Origin: an uncultured Bacteroidia bacterium
Lineage (GTDB): Bacteria; Bacteroidota; Bacteroidia; Bacteroidales; UBA932
Direction of reading: 5' to 3'
Length of the DNA stretch: 53,170 nucleotides
Assembly: GCA_902791945.1 (NCBI GenBank)
Contig: CADAXR010000004.1
Location: forward strand, 1-53,170
Of this stretch, positions 20,356-29,129 are shown piece by piece. The first letter of the stretch is position 1, and each line of letters opens with the position of its first letter. The notes beneath the pieces were generated by a model. It made no database searches and had not been told where the DNA came from. It worked only from the letters and a program-made list of their open reading frames with translations. The translations under genes were made by a program, and so were the position numbers.

Positions 20356-21575
20356 AATTGAGACGCTTTACCCTGAACCTTATCGCCGCCCTCGGGCTGT
20401 TCTCCTGCGCATGCGGGGGGGCAGCCCCGGAGGGGGCGGCGCCGGCAGTGCCCGATGAGGGCACGCCAACGCCTCCGGTCCCTGTAGTCACCTCTGCCCG
20501 GCTCCGGGACAATCTGTACAGGAACATGGACGCGCTACGCTCCTCCGGGACGATGTTCGGCGCCCAGATTCCTACCGAGTACGGCCTCTCCGGAGGGGAG
20601 AAGTGGTGGGATGACGGCAGCGTGTCAACCTCAGACACCAAGATTCTTACCGGAAGCCACCCCGCCGTCTGCGGCTGGGACATCTCCGAGATAGAACTTG
20701 GACACAGGAACAACATCGACGGCGAGTCTTTCGAGACCATACGGAATCACATCCGGGCGGCCTATGCCAGAGGTGCCGTAAACACGATTTCCTGGCACTG
20801 CGCGAACCCCGTCACAGGAGGGAACTCCTGGGACAACACGCCCGCCGTCCACACGATGCTCCCCGGTAAGGAGAAGCACGAACTCTTCAAGACCTGGCTC
20901 GACCGGGTGGCGGCCTTCTTCGAGGGCCTGACCACGCCGGAAGGCCAGCTCATCCCGCTTATTTTCCGCCCCTGGCACGAGCACACCGGCAACGGTTTCT
21001 GGTGGGGAAAGGGCAGCGCGGAGGCGGCCGACTATACCGCGATGTGGCGCTTCACCGTGGATTATCTGCGGAACGAGAAAGGGCTCGACAATCTCATTTT
21101 CGCCTACTCGCCCGACGCTATCCATTTTATATGGAACCCTGCGTCGGACCACCGGGATATCTACCTGGAATTCTGGCCCGGAGACGATTATGTCGACATT
21201 CTAGGCCTTGATGCCTACGATGCCGACGGGCGCCGCTTCACCGAGTTCGTCCCCGGTCTCTGCACCATGATTGCGGACATCGCCAGGGAGAAGGGTAAAT
21301 TCGCCGCGATGACCGAATGCGGCATCGAAAACAACAACCCGGCCCATTCTTCCTACAACAACAGGACATGGTGGACGGGAGTCCTTTATCCGGCAATCAA
21401 GGACCGCGGTCTTTCTTTCGCTCTTGTCTGGAGAAACGGCGGGCTTCCGCCGGAGAGCCACTACTTCAACGCCTACAAAGGATGCTACAGCGAGGAAGAC
21501 TTCAAGTTGTTTGCAGGAAAAGATGACATATTATTGGAAAGGGATCTTCCAAATCTTTATGACGATGAATTTTGA
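20352..21575 (+). CDS. GH26 endo-beta-mannanase, lipoprotein (second copy)
   Basis: This is a paralogue of the first GH26, 407 residues, starting at the ATG at 20352 that overlaps the previous stop. The signal peptide [19 protein letters not shown] has two possible lipobox Cys residues (FSCAC), followed by an Ala/Pro/Gly-rich linker (to about residue 50) that would hold the catalytic domain off the membrane. Acid/base Glu210 (FRPWHEHTG) and nucleophile Glu322 (MTECGIEN) are kept. It lies next to the GH130 phosphorylase, transporter and epimerase, as in the linear mannan operon known from Bacteroides fragilis. It could release mannobiose for import, with the first copy attacking the polymer; that division is inferred. 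Confidence 0.93.
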   Translation: MKLRRFTLNLIAALGLFSCACGGAAPEGAAPAVPDEGTPTPPVPVVTSARLRDNLYRNMDALRSSGTMFGAQIPTEYGLSGGEKWWDDGSVSTSDTKILTGSHPAVCGWDISEIELGHRNNIDGESFETIRNHIRAAYARGAVNTISWHCANPVTGGNSWDNTPAVHTMLPGKEKHELFKTWLDRVAAFFEGLTTPEGQLIPLIFRPWHEHTGNGFWWGKGSAEAADYTAMWRFTVDYLRNEKGLDNLIFAYSPDAIHFIWNPASDHRDIYLEFWPGDDYVDILGLDAYDADGRRFTEFVPGLCTMIADIAREKGKFAAMTECGIENNNPAHSSYNNRTWWTGVLYPAIKDRGLSFALVWRNGGLPPESHYFNAYKGCYSEEDFKLFAGKDDILLERDLPNLYDDEF

Positions 21576-22731
21576 AGACAGGCTCTCCCGGCTGCGGAAA
21601 GAGCACCGGGAGCTGATTGAGAGGAGAAATTATTCTGTTGAAGGGAACGGAGTGTTCGAGCGCTATGCATACCCGGTCCTTACGGCGGCACACGCGCCGC
21701 TCTCCTGGCGCTATGACCTGGATCCGGTGACCAATCCCTTCCTGATGGAAAGGTTCGGAATCCACGCCGTAATGAACGCCGGAGCTATAAAATGGAACGG
21801 CCGCTACCTGCTTGTCGCCCGCGTGGAAGGCGCCGACAGAAAATCATTCTTTGCAGTGGCGGAGAGTCCGGACGGAGTCAGCGGATTCCGTTTCTGGGAC
21901 AGGCCGGTGGTGATGCCGGAGTACGGCGAACCCGCGACGAACATCTACGACATGAGGCTTACGGCCCACGAGGACGGATGGATCTACGGACTATTCTGCG
22001 TGGAAAGGAAAGACCCTGACGCGAAGCCGGGAGACTGCTCCTCGGCAGTCGCGGCCGCAGGTGTGGCCCGGACGCACGACTTTGTCCACTGGGAGAGGCT
22101 ACCGGACATAGTGTCCGCGAGCCAGCAGCGCAATGTGGTGCTGCACCCGGAATTCGTGGACGGCAAATACGCCCTGTACACACGCCCGCAGGACGGATTC
22201 ATCGAGGCCGGCAGCGGAGCCGGCATCGGCTGGACGCTTGTCGACACGATGGACGGCGCCGTGATAAGGGACGAGAAAATCCTCAACGAACGTTTCTATC
22301 ACACCATAAAGGAAAGCAAAAACGGAGAGGGCCCTCATCCCATCAAAACTCCTGCGGGCTGGCTTCACCTCGCCCACGGGGTCCGTGGCTGCGCCTCAGG
22401 GCTTCGCTATGTTCTCTACCTTTATATGACCGCCCTGGACGATCCTTCGCGCGTCATTGCGGAGCCCGGCGGCTTTTTCATGGCACCGGAGGGGGGTGAA
22501 TATGTGGGCGACGTGATGAACGTGCTGTTCTCCAACGGCTGGATAGCCGACGAAGACGGCCGCGTGCTCATTTATTATGCATCGTCGGACACGCGTCTCC
22601 ACGTGGCGGAGTCCAGCATCGACCGGCTGGTCGACTACTGCCTCAACACGGCGCCGGACGGGTATCGTACAGGCCTGTCTGTAGAGACCCTCAACCGCCT
22701 GATAGACAAGAACAATGGCAAGACTGTCTGA
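21565..22731 (+). CDS. 4-O-beta-D-mannosyl-D-glucose phosphorylase (GH130)
   Basis: The enzyme splits beta-1,4-mannosyl-glucose with phosphate to mannose-1-phosphate and glucose in the cytoplasm. The 388-residue product closely follows the Bacteroides fragilis enzyme as I recall it: [40 protein letters not shown], the proposed general acid Asp129 in [36 protein letters not shown], and [19 protein letters not shown]. No signal peptide is present. Either ATG, at 21559 or 21565, is possible; 21565 fits the family start. It overlaps GH26 by 11 bp and the transporter by 17 bp. With the epimerase downstream it makes the last two steps of mannobiose use. Confidence 0.94.
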   Translation: MNFEDRLSRLRKEHRELIERRNYSVEGNGVFERYAYPVLTAAHAPLSWRYDLDPVTNPFLMERFGIHAVMNAGAIKWNGRYLLVARVEGADRKSFFAVAESPDGVSGFRFWDRPVVMPEYGEPATNIYDMRLTAHEDGWIYGLFCVERKDPDAKPGDCSSAVAAAGVARTHDFVHWERLPDIVSASQQRNVVLHPEFVDGKYALYTRPQDGFIEAGSGAGIGWTLVDTMDGAVIRDEKILNERFYHTIKESKNGEGPHPIKTPAGWLHLAHGVRGCASGLRYVLYLYMTALDDPSRVIAEPGGFFMAPEGGEYVGDVMNVLFSNGWIADEDGRVLIYYASSDTRLHVAESSIDRLVDYCLNTAPDGYRTGLSVETLNRLIDKNNGKTV

Positions 22732-24073
22732 AAAAATAGGCTACGGCTTCGGAGACATGGCTTCCAGCATGTTCTGGAAGATATTCTCGTATTACCTGCC
22801 AGTCTTCTATTCCGACGTGTTCGGGCTGAAGCCCGCCCATGCGGCGACGCTGCTGCTCATAACAAAACTCTATGACGCGGTCTCGGACCCCATGATGGGG
22901 CTGATAGCGGACCGTACCGTGAGCCGATGGGGGAAATACCGTCCATACCTGCTTTGGATGGCAATCCCGTTCGCGGTCATAGGTATCCTGTCATTCTACG
23001 TCCCGGACACATCCTACACGGTAAAGCACGTGTACGCCTACGTCATGTACATCCTGATGATGACTGTCTATACGGCCGTCAATGTACCCTACGGGGCACT
23101 TCTCGGGGTGATAAGCACCGACTCGAAGGAAAGGTCGGTGTTCTCTTCCTTCAGGATGTTCTTCGCCTATGTGGGAAGTTTCATAGCGATGGGTGTGTTC
23201 TGGATTTTCGAGAGGTCGGTCTCCGGGAAAGTGAATGCGGCTGGACAAACGATACGCGGGGTCGGCGACGCCGATCCGTCTTCGTGGCTTCTGACCGTCT
23301 CCGCGGTAGCGGCTGCCTGCGCAGTCCTTTTCCTGCTTTGCTTCGCCCTCACGAGGGAGAGAGTACAGGGAGAAAGGACGACCGAAAGGGGGTCCATACT
23401 CAAAGACCTGAAGCAGCTTGCAGGGAACGGCCCCTGGTGGCTGCTTCTCGGTGCCGGTATCGGCCAGCTGCTGTTCGCCTCCCTTCGCGGCGGCGCAGCG
23501 GCCTACTATTTCGCCAACATACTCGGAGGCAACCTTTTCCTCTCCTGCGCTCTCTTCCTGATTATAGGAGAGATAGCGCAGATGCTGGGAGTGACGCTTG
23601 CCGTTCCCCTCTCCTCCCGTCTGGGGAAGAGAGGCGCGTTCCGTGCCACGCTTCTCCTTGCCGCCGTCATCAATGCCGGTATCTTCTGGATACCCGCCGG
23701 CACGGCCGGACTGTGGATACTCGTAGCCTGCCAGATCCTGGTGGGACTGGCAGTCGGCGTGGGTTCCCCGCTAATATGGTCGATGTTCGCCGACATAGCG
23801 GAAGACAGCCGCAGGCGAAACGGGAACCTGTCGACCGGACTCATTTTTTCCTCGTCTTCGATGGCCCAGAAATTCGGCGGCGCGTTCGGAGGATTCATCC
23901 TTCTGATGATACTCGGAGCGGCCGGATATTCGGCCGGGTCCGCAGAGCAGACCGGCGAAGCGCTGACGGCGATCCGTTCGCTTATGAGCTGGATTCCGTC
24001 CATAGGGGCCGTCGCCGCCGTCGTATGCCTTTGTTTCTATCCGCTGAGGCTTGAAAAGGATGTCGTTGAATAA
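22715..24073 (+). CDS. GPH-family sugar symporter (mannobiose uptake)
   Basis: The 452-residue protein is an inner-membrane carrier of the glycoside-pentoside-hexuronide group of the major facilitator superfamily, with about 12 hydrophobic segments. Signatures are the start [19 protein letters not shown], the motif [15 protein letters not shown], then [13 protein letters not shown], and [21 protein letters not shown]. It overlaps the GH130 gene by 17 bp and the epimerase gene by 14 bp, so the three are made together. In this context it most likely carries mannobiose or short manno-oligosaccharides from periplasm to cytoplasm; the substrate is inferred from neighbours. Confidence 0.92.
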   Translation: MARLSEKIGYGFGDMASSMFWKIFSYYLPVFYSDVFGLKPAHAATLLLITKLYDAVSDPMMGLIADRTVSRWGKYRPYLLWMAIPFAVIGILSFYVPDTSYTVKHVYAYVMYILMMTVYTAVNVPYGALLGVISTDSKERSVFSSFRMFFAYVGSFIAMGVFWIFERSVSGKVNAAGQTIRGVGDADPSSWLLTVSAVAAACAVLFLLCFALTRERVQGERTTERGSILKDLKQLAGNGPWWLLLGAGIGQLLFASLRGGAAAYYFANILGGNLFLSCALFLIIGEIAQMLGVTLAVPLSSRLGKRGAFRATLLLAAVINAGIFWIPAGTAGLWILVACQILVGLAVGVGSPLIWSMFADIAEDSRRRNGNLSTGLIFSSSSMAQKFGGAFGGFILLMILGAAGYSAGSAEQTGEALTAIRSLMSWIPSIGAVAAVVCLCFYPLRLEKDVVE

Positions 24074-25190
24074 GGAAAGTTTGCAGAGGATGCTCGAGGA
24101 GAATATCCTCGGCTACTGGACGGGCCTCCGCGACCCCGCCGGAGGATTCTTCGGCGAGGCGGACTTCCGGGGCGCAATCCATCCGGAAGCGCCGCGCGGA
24201 GCCGTCCTCTGCGCCAGGATAGCCTGGAGTTTTTCCGCATCTTATCTCTCCCTTGGCCGGAAGGAGTATTTGGAAGCGGCCGTATGGGCCGGTGATTATT
24301 TCCTTCGGCATTTCATCGACCCGCTGTACGGCGGAGTCTTCTGGAGCGTGGACGCCTCGGGACAGCCGCTCGAATGCAAGAAGCAGCTCTATGCCCAGGC
24401 GTTCGGCATCTACGGTCTCTCGGAGCTCTACCTCGCTTCCGGCGAGGAGCGCTACAGGGATGCCGCCGCTTCTCTTTACGGGATAATAGAAAAGCATTAT
24501 GCCGACAATGCTTTCGGGGGCTACACCGAAGCGCTGGCACGCGATTTTTCTTCGCTGAAGGATATGTCCCTGAGCGACAAGGATATCAATGCCGACAAGA
24601 CGATGAATTCCCACCTCCACCTTGCGGAGGCATACGCCAATCTCTACCGGGTGCTGCCCTCCGAAGGGCTACGCAAGGCCACCGTCCCGCTCCTTGAACT
24701 CCTGACATCCCGGATGGTGGACCAGGAAGGACACCTTCTGCTATATTTCACAAAAGACTGGTCACCGCTCCCCTGCAGGCCATCGCCCGGCCACGACATA
24801 GAGACGTCGTGGCTGGCGCTCGAATGCGCCCTTGCCCTGGGCGACGAGAGCCTCTTTGAGGAGCTCCGTCCCCGCTGCCGGCGCCTTGCCGATGCGGGGA
24901 ACACCATACTCCGGCCTGACGGTTCCCTGGAAGGGAATCCGGAATGGTGGGTGTATGCGGAAACCGTCGTAGGCAACCTGTGGCTGGCCCGCTGCCATGG
25001 AGAAACCTCCGCCCGGGAACGGGCAGAGGCCACTCTGGAGTATATCTTCAATAATCTTGTCGACCCTTCCGGCGAATGGTACTGGTCCCTCCTTCCGGAC
25101 GGTTCGCCGGACCGTTCGCAGCCGAAGGCCGGCTTCTGGAAATGTCCCTACCACAATTCAAGGATGTGCCTTGAACTGCTAAGGGATTAG
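24060..25190 (+). CDS. Mannobiose/cellobiose 2-epimerase (AGE superfamily)
   Basis: The enzyme turns the reducing-end mannose of mannobiose into glucose, which supplies mannosylglucose for the GH130 phosphorylase. The start is the ATG at 24060 ([20 protein letters not shown]); a TTG nine bases upstream is less likely. The alpha/alpha-barrel catalytic residues of the family are visible: His185/His187 in NSHLHLAEAY, His245 in GHDIETSWL, and His365 in KCPYHNSR. At 376 residues it is slightly shorter than typical members (about 390-410). It is the last gene of PUL 1 and overlaps the convergent amylase gene by 4 bp, with no clear terminator in between. Confidence 0.92.
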   Translation: MSLNKESLQRMLEENILGYWTGLRDPAGGFFGEADFRGAIHPEAPRGAVLCARIAWSFSASYLSLGRKEYLEAAVWAGDYFLRHFIDPLYGGVFWSVDASGQPLECKKQLYAQAFGIYGLSELYLASGEERYRDAAASLYGIIEKHYADNAFGGYTEALARDFSSLKDMSLSDKDINADKTMNSHLHLAEAYANLYRVLPSEGLRKATVPLLELLTSRMVDQEGHLLLYFTKDWSPLPCRPSPGHDIETSWLALECALALGDESLFEELRPRCRRLADAGNTILRPDGSLEGNPEWWVYAETVVGNLWLARCHGETSARERAEATLEYIFNNLVDPSGEWYWSLLPDGSPDRSQPKAGFWKCPYHNSRMCLELLRD

Positions 25191-27151
25191 AACTCAGCCA
25201 CGAGTATTGATTTAGGAGCCACCCTGACAGAATCGGAAAGGGTGATTTCCTCCCCGCTCACGACATCCCTCGCCTTGACGGCGGAAGGGGTGAATTCGGC
25301 GTATCTGTGCCACGGGAGCGGTTTTTCATCGAGGGAGTTGTTGACGAAGACATAGACGGTGTCGGTGTCGTCGTAACGGAAGTAGCCGTAGGTGTTGTCG
25401 GTGATGTTGTGGCGGCCGACATTCTCCCTGGAGAGGAAATGGAGGGTCCTGCCGTGGTGGATCACGTCCTTCCCTTTGCGCCAGCGGAGGAGGGTCTTCG
25501 TGAAGTCGTGGAGCTCCGCGAAACTTCCTCCGGCTTCGGCGCGGCCTTCTTCGGTGAAGAGGTCCTCGCTGTCGCCTTCCCAGCCGCCCGGGAAGTCGAT
25601 GCGCTTGGAGCCGTCGTTGCCGAAGCCCGGGCGCTCGAGGAACATCATCTCGTCGCCGTAGTAGAGCTGAGGGATGCCGCGGAGGGTGGCGAGAAGGCCT
25701 ATGGCGAGCTTCATCCTCGCCGGATCGGCGCGCAGGATGTCACCCGTGCGCGGATGGTCGTGGTTCGCGAAGAAGATGAGCATGTTGTCGGTGTTCTCGT
25801 AGGCAAAGTCCTGGGCGATGACGTTATAGACGCGTGTCATGCCCTCGTTCCACCAGACCTGGTCCTCGCAGAGAGCCGCAATCATGGCGTCCCTCAGAGG
25901 GAAGTCCATGATTGAAGGGAGGTTGGAGTCGAAACCGTCCTTGTTGGGAGCGTCGTCCTGCCAGTAGGCGAGCTGGGGAATGGAGGTGTCCCAGCACTCG
26001 CCGACGATGTTGATCCAGGGGTATTCCCTGCGGACGGCCTCGCACCAGCGGCTCATAGGTTCGGGCTCGTTGTAGGGGTAGGTATCGACGCGGAGGCCGT
26101 CCAGGCCCGCGTATTCTATCCACCAGACGGCCCACTGCTGGAAGTATTTCAGCGTGTAGGGATTGTCGAGGTTCATGTCCGGCATCATGGGGACGAACCA
26201 ACCGCTCTCCTGCCGCTCACGGTCCGTCCTGGAGGCGTGGGGATCCATATAGACGGAGAACTGGGCGTTCATCTGCATATACTCGTCGTGGCGGTGGTAC
26301 CAGTCGCGGAACGGGGCGTCGTTCATCCACCAGTGGCCGGTGCCGCAGTGGTTGGTGACGATGTCCATTATCACTTTTATGCCTTTCTCATGCGCCTTTT
26401 CGACCATGGTCCTGTAGAGGGCGTTGTCCCCGAAACGGGGGTCGATGTGGTAGTAGTCCTCGCAGGCGTAGCCGTGGTAGGACTCGAAGACCTGGTTGTC
26501 GAGGAGCATGGGGGTGCTCCAGAGGGCCGTGACACCGAGGTCCGCAAGGTAATCAAGGTGGTCTATGACGCCCTGGATGTCGCCGCCGTGGCGGGCGAGA
26601 GGGGCCTCGCGGTCGCATTTTTCCGGAAGCTCCGGGATGCGCCACGAGACAGCGGAGCCGTCGTCGTAGGCCGGGGCTGTCGCGGAATAGGACTCGTCGT
26701 TGGTCGGATCGCCGTTCGCGAAGCGGTCGGGCATGATAAGGTAGATGAGGTCCTTTGTCGTGAAGCTTTCCCTGCGGCCTTTTTTGTCGCGCTCACGGAT
26801 GATGTAAGGGTACCTGAATGTCTTCGAGCCGTGCTCCTCCTTGAAAACGAGGGTGTAGACACCGGGCTTTGCCAGCTCGCCGATGCGGACGTCGACGAAG
26901 ATGAAATCAGGGTTCTCGGCGTCGGTGATGCCGGTCACCCTAACGCCGCGCCCGCCTTCGATGCGGACGTCATAGGAGGTGATGCCCTTGCCCTGGATCA
27001 TAAGCTGGAGAGGGGTCTCCATGTCGGTCCACCAGCTGAGGGGTTCGACCCTCGCGACCTGCTCAGCCGTCGCGGCGGGGATTTCGGAAAGGTCGGGCGA
27101 GCCGCAGGCTGCGGCAAGGAGAGCAAGCAGAGGGAAGAAGAACTTTCTCAT
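25187..27151 (-). CDS. GH13 alpha-amylase/cyclomaltodextrinase-type lipoprotein
   Basis: The 654-residue protein has a lipoprotein signal (MRKFFFPLLALLAAACGSPD). A neopullulanase/cyclomaltodextrinase-type N-terminal Ig-like domain (about 30-135) is followed by a GH13 catalytic barrel starting at DLIYLIMPDRFANGDP. Conserved GH13 regions are present: DIVTNHCG, GLRVDTYPY (nucleophile Asp356), IVGECWD (acid/base Glu385) and FFANHDHPR (Asp465). It should cleave alpha-1,4-glucans outside the cytoplasm. Its start overlaps the adk stop by 4 bp (ATGA), so it is translated behind adenylate kinase. Together with the GH97 gene it gives the region alpha-glucan capacity on both sides of the mannan locus. 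Confidence 0.92.
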   Translation of the reverse strand: MRKFFFPLLALLAAACGSPDLSEIPAATAEQVARVEPLSWWTDMETPLQLMIQGKGITSYDVRIEGGRGVRVTGITDAENPDFIFVDVRIGELAKPGVYTLVFKEEHGSKTFRYPYIIRERDKKGRRESFTTKDLIYLIMPDRFANGDPTNDESYSATAPAYDDGSAVSWRIPELPEKCDREAPLARHGGDIQGVIDHLDYLADLGVTALWSTPMLLDNQVFESYHGYACEDYYHIDPRFGDNALYRTMVEKAHEKGIKVIMDIVTNHCGTGHWWMNDAPFRDWYHRHDEYMQMNAQFSVYMDPHASRTDRERQESGWFVPMMPDMNLDNPYTLKYFQQWAVWWIEYAGLDGLRVDTYPYNEPEPMSRWCEAVRREYPWINIVGECWDTSIPQLAYWQDDAPNKDGFDSNLPSIMDFPLRDAMIAALCEDQVWWNEGMTRVYNVIAQDFAYENTDNMLIFFANHDHPRTGDILRADPARMKLAIGLLATLRGIPQLYYGDEMMFLERPGFGNDGSKRIDFPGGWEGDSEDLFTEEGRAEAGGSFAELHDFTKTLLRWRKGKDVIHHGRTLHFLSRENVGRHNITDNTYGYFRYDDTDTVYVFVNNSLDEKPLPWHRYAEFTPSAVKARDVVSGEEITLSDSVRVAPKSILVAEF

Positions 27152-27714
27152 TTCATTATGCTGAAAATGCGTTCACGGACTTCCTCGACGGTGCCTGTCC
27201 CGTCGACTTCGGTGTAGCGGCCTGAGGACTTGTAGAAGGCGATGAGGGGCTCGGTCTTGGAGTGGTAGGTCTCGATGCGGTGACGGATGACCTCGTCGCG
27301 GGCGTCGTCGGCGCGGCCTTCGATCTCGGCCCTGTGGCGTATGCGGTCCATAACCATAGAGTCGGGGATCATTATGGAGATGACGCCGGAGAGGGCCTCC
27401 CCGCGGCGCCCGAGGATTTCGTCGAGGACGACAGCCTGGGCCTCGGTCCTGGGGAAGCCGTCGAGAAGGAAGCCGTCGACGCCGGTCACCGTGTTGAATT
27501 TATCCTCTATCATGCCTTCGACGACCTCGTCGGGGACGAGATTGCCGTCGTCGATGAGCGCCTTGGCCTTGAGGCCGAGAGGGGTCCCGGCGGCGATTTC
27601 GCCGCGGAGGAGTTCACCTGTTGATATGTGACGGAGGTTGAATTTTTCAGCCATTGCGCCGGCCTGAGTGCCTTTTCCGGCACCCGGAGGGCCAAAGAGG
27701 ATGTAGTATTTCAT
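27148..27714 (-). CDS. adk: Adenylate kinase
   Basis: The enzyme interconverts ATP + AMP and 2 ADP. The ATG at 27714 gives a 188-residue protein starting MKYYILFGPPGAGKGTQAG, with the P-loop GPPGAGKGT, the AMP-binding FNLRHISTGELLR, the FLLDGFPRTEAQA segment and the R(A)DD(A)RDEVIRHR lid region. The short lid lacks a zinc-finger Cys set, so it is the short-lid form. An upstream in-frame extension to 27750 would pass through the promoter and is rejected. It is followed by the GH13 gene with a 4-bp overlap. Confidence 0.96.
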   Translation of the reverse strand: MKYYILFGPPGAGKGTQAGAMAEKFNLRHISTGELLRGEIAAGTPLGLKAKALIDDGNLVPDEVVEGMIEDKFNTVTGVDGFLLDGFPRTEAQAVVLDEILGRRGEALSGVISIMIPDSMVMDRIRHRAEIEGRADDARDEVIRHRIETYHSKTEPLIAFYKSSGRYTEVDGTGTVEEVRERIFSIMK

Positions 27715-27739
27715 TGGTCTTAGATTTAACGTACAGTTA

Positions 27740-27747
27740 CAAAAATA
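27740..27747 (-). promoter_or_regulatory. -7 element of the adk promoter
   Basis: Read on the minus strand, TATTTTTG fits TAnnTTTG and lies 25 bp before the adk ATG. No TTG is found at the right distance upstream, so the promoter call rests on the -7 box and its position. Confidence 0.45.
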
Positions 27748-27748
27748 C

Positions 27749-27779
27749 AAAAAAAATATCGTCCCTCTCGGAGCGATAT
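27749..27779 (-). terminator. Intrinsic terminator of the Cys-rich lipoprotein gene
   Basis: On the minus strand ATATCG and CGATAT (27774-27779 and 27757-27762) form a stem, with a GAGA-containing loop and two further possible G-C pairs, and eight T residues follow. It lies just after the small lipoprotein gene and just before the adk promoter. Confidence 0.65.
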
Positions 27780-27806
27780 CTCTTTTTCGCGTATTTGCGG
27801 GGGAAA

Positions 27807-27998
27807 TTACTCGGCGGGAGCCTCGACAACTTCCTCAGCAGCGGCGCAGCAGCTGTCACAAGGGGCAGCGCAGCTGTCGCAGACTTCCTCGACAGCTTCC
27901 TCGGCGGGCTCCTCAGCGGGCTTGCTGTTGTTGCAACCGCAGGAAACGGCGGCGGCCATAAGGGCCACGACTGCGAAAGACATAAATACCTTCTTCAT
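27807..27998 (-). CDS. Cys-rich small lipoprotein, 63 aa
   Basis: The product has a signal peptide (MKKVFMSFAVVALMAAAVSC) with lipobox VSC. The very short mature part contains acidic Glu/Ala repeats and two CDSC clusters (EVCDSCAAPCDSCCAA). The Cys pairs could bind metal or form disulfides at the envelope; no family is recognised. The gene is well supported: it has a near-perfect promoter upstream and a terminator downstream, making it a stand-alone transcript, divergent from rsmE. Confidence 0.75.
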   Translation of the reverse strand: MKKVFMSFAVVALMAAAVSCGCNNSKPAEEPAEEAVEEVCDSCAAPCDSCCAAAEEVVEAPAE

Positions 27999-28046
27999 GG
28001 TAAATACATTAACTAGTTAAACAAAAGTGTGCAAAATTTGCGGCTG

Positions 28047-28077
28047 CAAAAGTAGGATTTATTTTTCATTTTAACAA
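28047..28077 (-). promoter_or_regulatory. Promoter of the Cys-rich lipoprotein gene
   Basis: On the minus strand TTG (28075-28077) is followed after exactly 20 bp by TACTTTTG (28047-28054), matching the Bacteroidetes consensus. The leader to the ATG is about 40 nt and contains the near-palindrome GCAAATTTTGC. Confidence 0.75.
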
Positions 28078-28110
28078 GTTATTCGTATTTTTTCACCGTT
28101 TTTTAGCGGT

Positions 28111-29115
28111 ATGGAACTGTTTTTTGCATCTGAAATCGACGCCGGGACCGTCCGTTTGGACGGTGAGGAAGCCCGGCACTGCATCAAAGTACTGAGGCAC
28201 AGGGAGGGAGACCCGGTCGATTGCATCGACGGGGCCGGTACCCTTCTCCACTGCACACTGATAGACGCCGACCCTCGCGAGGCGGTCCTCCGGATCGACT
28301 CGGCCGAGGAGGGATGGGGCGCACTTCCCTACCGCCTCACACTCGGCGTATGTCCCACCAAAAACACCGACCGCTTCGAATGGGCCGTCGAAAAGGCCAC
28401 CGAGTTCGGCGTCGAAAGCATAGTCCCGCTTATCGGCGAGCGCTCCGAGCGCCGCGTCTTCAAGGCCGACCGCGCCCGACGCGTCGCCCTCGCCGCGACA
28501 AAGCAGTCCCTCAAAGCCCTCCTTCCCTCCATCCCGGAGCCCGTTCCTGTCCGCGACTTCCTCGCTGGTGAAATTCACCTGACACAGCGAAGTGCCTCCT
28601 ACGGGGCTGTAGGGGCGCATGGCGTGTCAGGCGAGCCAATTTCGCCTCACCTGACACGGCAAAGTGCCTCTGAAAGCCCTGCACTGCCAGTCGGCGTGTC
28701 AGGTGAATTTCACGAAGCCGGCGCCCTTCCCGGCGGCAACTGCCCTGACGGCGACCAGCCAGCGATTGACGCCCTCCATGGCGGCAACTGCCCTGCCGGC
28801 GACCAGCCAGCAACAGACGCCCTTCCTGGCGGCAACTGCACTGCCGGTGACGACCGGGAAGGGAGGCTGCGGCTGATTGCCTGTTGCTTCGACGGGGCTG
28901 CCTGGCAACGGGTGCCGATGAGCGCAGCGCTTGAGTCGGCGCCCGGGGCGACCGACATCACCGTCCTCATCGGCCCCGAAGGCGACTTCTCGCCCGAGGA
29001 GGTCGAGGCGGCGCGCTCCGCGGGCTATATCCCCGTCCACCTCGGCTCCTCGCGTCTCCGCACCGAGACCGCCGCCGTCGCCGCCGCCGCCTTCGTGTAT
29101 TACCACTTTTTATAG
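28111..29115 (+). CDS. rsmE: 16S rRNA m3U1498 methyltransferase RsmE with a 98-residue repeat insertion
   Basis: RsmE methylates U1498 of 16S rRNA using S-adenosylmethionine. The N-terminal PUA-like domain (MELFFASEIDAGTVRLDGEE; HCIKVLRHREGD) is followed by the SPOUT domain (VEKATEFGVESIVPLI, then ITVLIGPEGDFSPEEVEAA with the SAM-binding knot, and LGSSRLRTETAA). The family is usually about 235-245 residues; this one is 334. The extra 98 residues (about 153-250) fall in the loop between DFLA and RLRLIACCFDG and are made of two repeat families at the DNA level (28567-28722 and 28723-28860). Without them the length is 236. The frame stays open throughout, so the protein may still be active with a large surface loop. 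Confidence 0.9.
   Translation: MELFFASEIDAGTVRLDGEEARHCIKVLRHREGDPVDCIDGAGTLLHCTLIDADPREAVLRIDSAEEGWGALPYRLTLGVCPTKNTDRFEWAVEKATEFGVESIVPLIGERSERRVFKADRARRVALAATKQSLKALLPSIPEPVPVRDFLAGEIHLTQRSASYGAVGAHGVSGEPISPHLTRQSASESPALPVGVSGEFHEAGALPGGNCPDGDQPAIDALHGGNCPAGDQPATDALPGGNCTAGDDREGRLRLIACCFDGAAWQRVPMSAALESAPGATDITVLIGPEGDFSPEEVEAARSAGYIPVHLGSSRLRTETAAVAAAAFVYYHFL
28567..28722 (+). repeat. Tandem 72-bp palindromic units inside rsmE
   Basis: Two units of 72 bp carry the core CACCTGACAC (28576-28585 and 28648-28657) and its inverse GTGTCAGG(C/T)G (28624-28633 and 28696-28705) in alternating order. GTGAAATTCACCTGACAC at 28568-28585 is exactly complementary in inverse orientation to 28696-28713. 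The + cores are each followed by (A/G)GC(A/G)AAGTGCCTC. The layout (paired, inverted palindromes) resembles REP/BIME-type interspersed elements. The period is 24 codons, so the reading frame of rsmE is kept. Confidence 0.85.
28723..28860 (+). repeat. 48-bp minisatellite inside rsmE (2.9 copies)
   Basis: Copies begin at 28723, 28771 and 28819 with the common part GGCGGCAACTGCC, then GGCGACCAGCCAGC. Each encodes 16 residues of the form ALPGGNCPxGDQPAxD. The third copy is diverged and truncated as it joins the normal rsmE sequence. The period divisible by three lets copy number change without loss of frame. Confidence 0.85.
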
Positions 29116-29129
29116 CATCACGCCTACCA

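Noticed and set aside
27714-27750. Longer adk start with MYFCNCTLNLRP extension
   Set aside because: It would run through the -7 promoter box, and the P-loop kinase begins directly at the ATG at 27714.
28111-29115. Frameshift or pseudogene status of rsmE
   Set aside because: The frame is open through the whole insertion and both domain halves are intact; the length without the insert equals the family norm.
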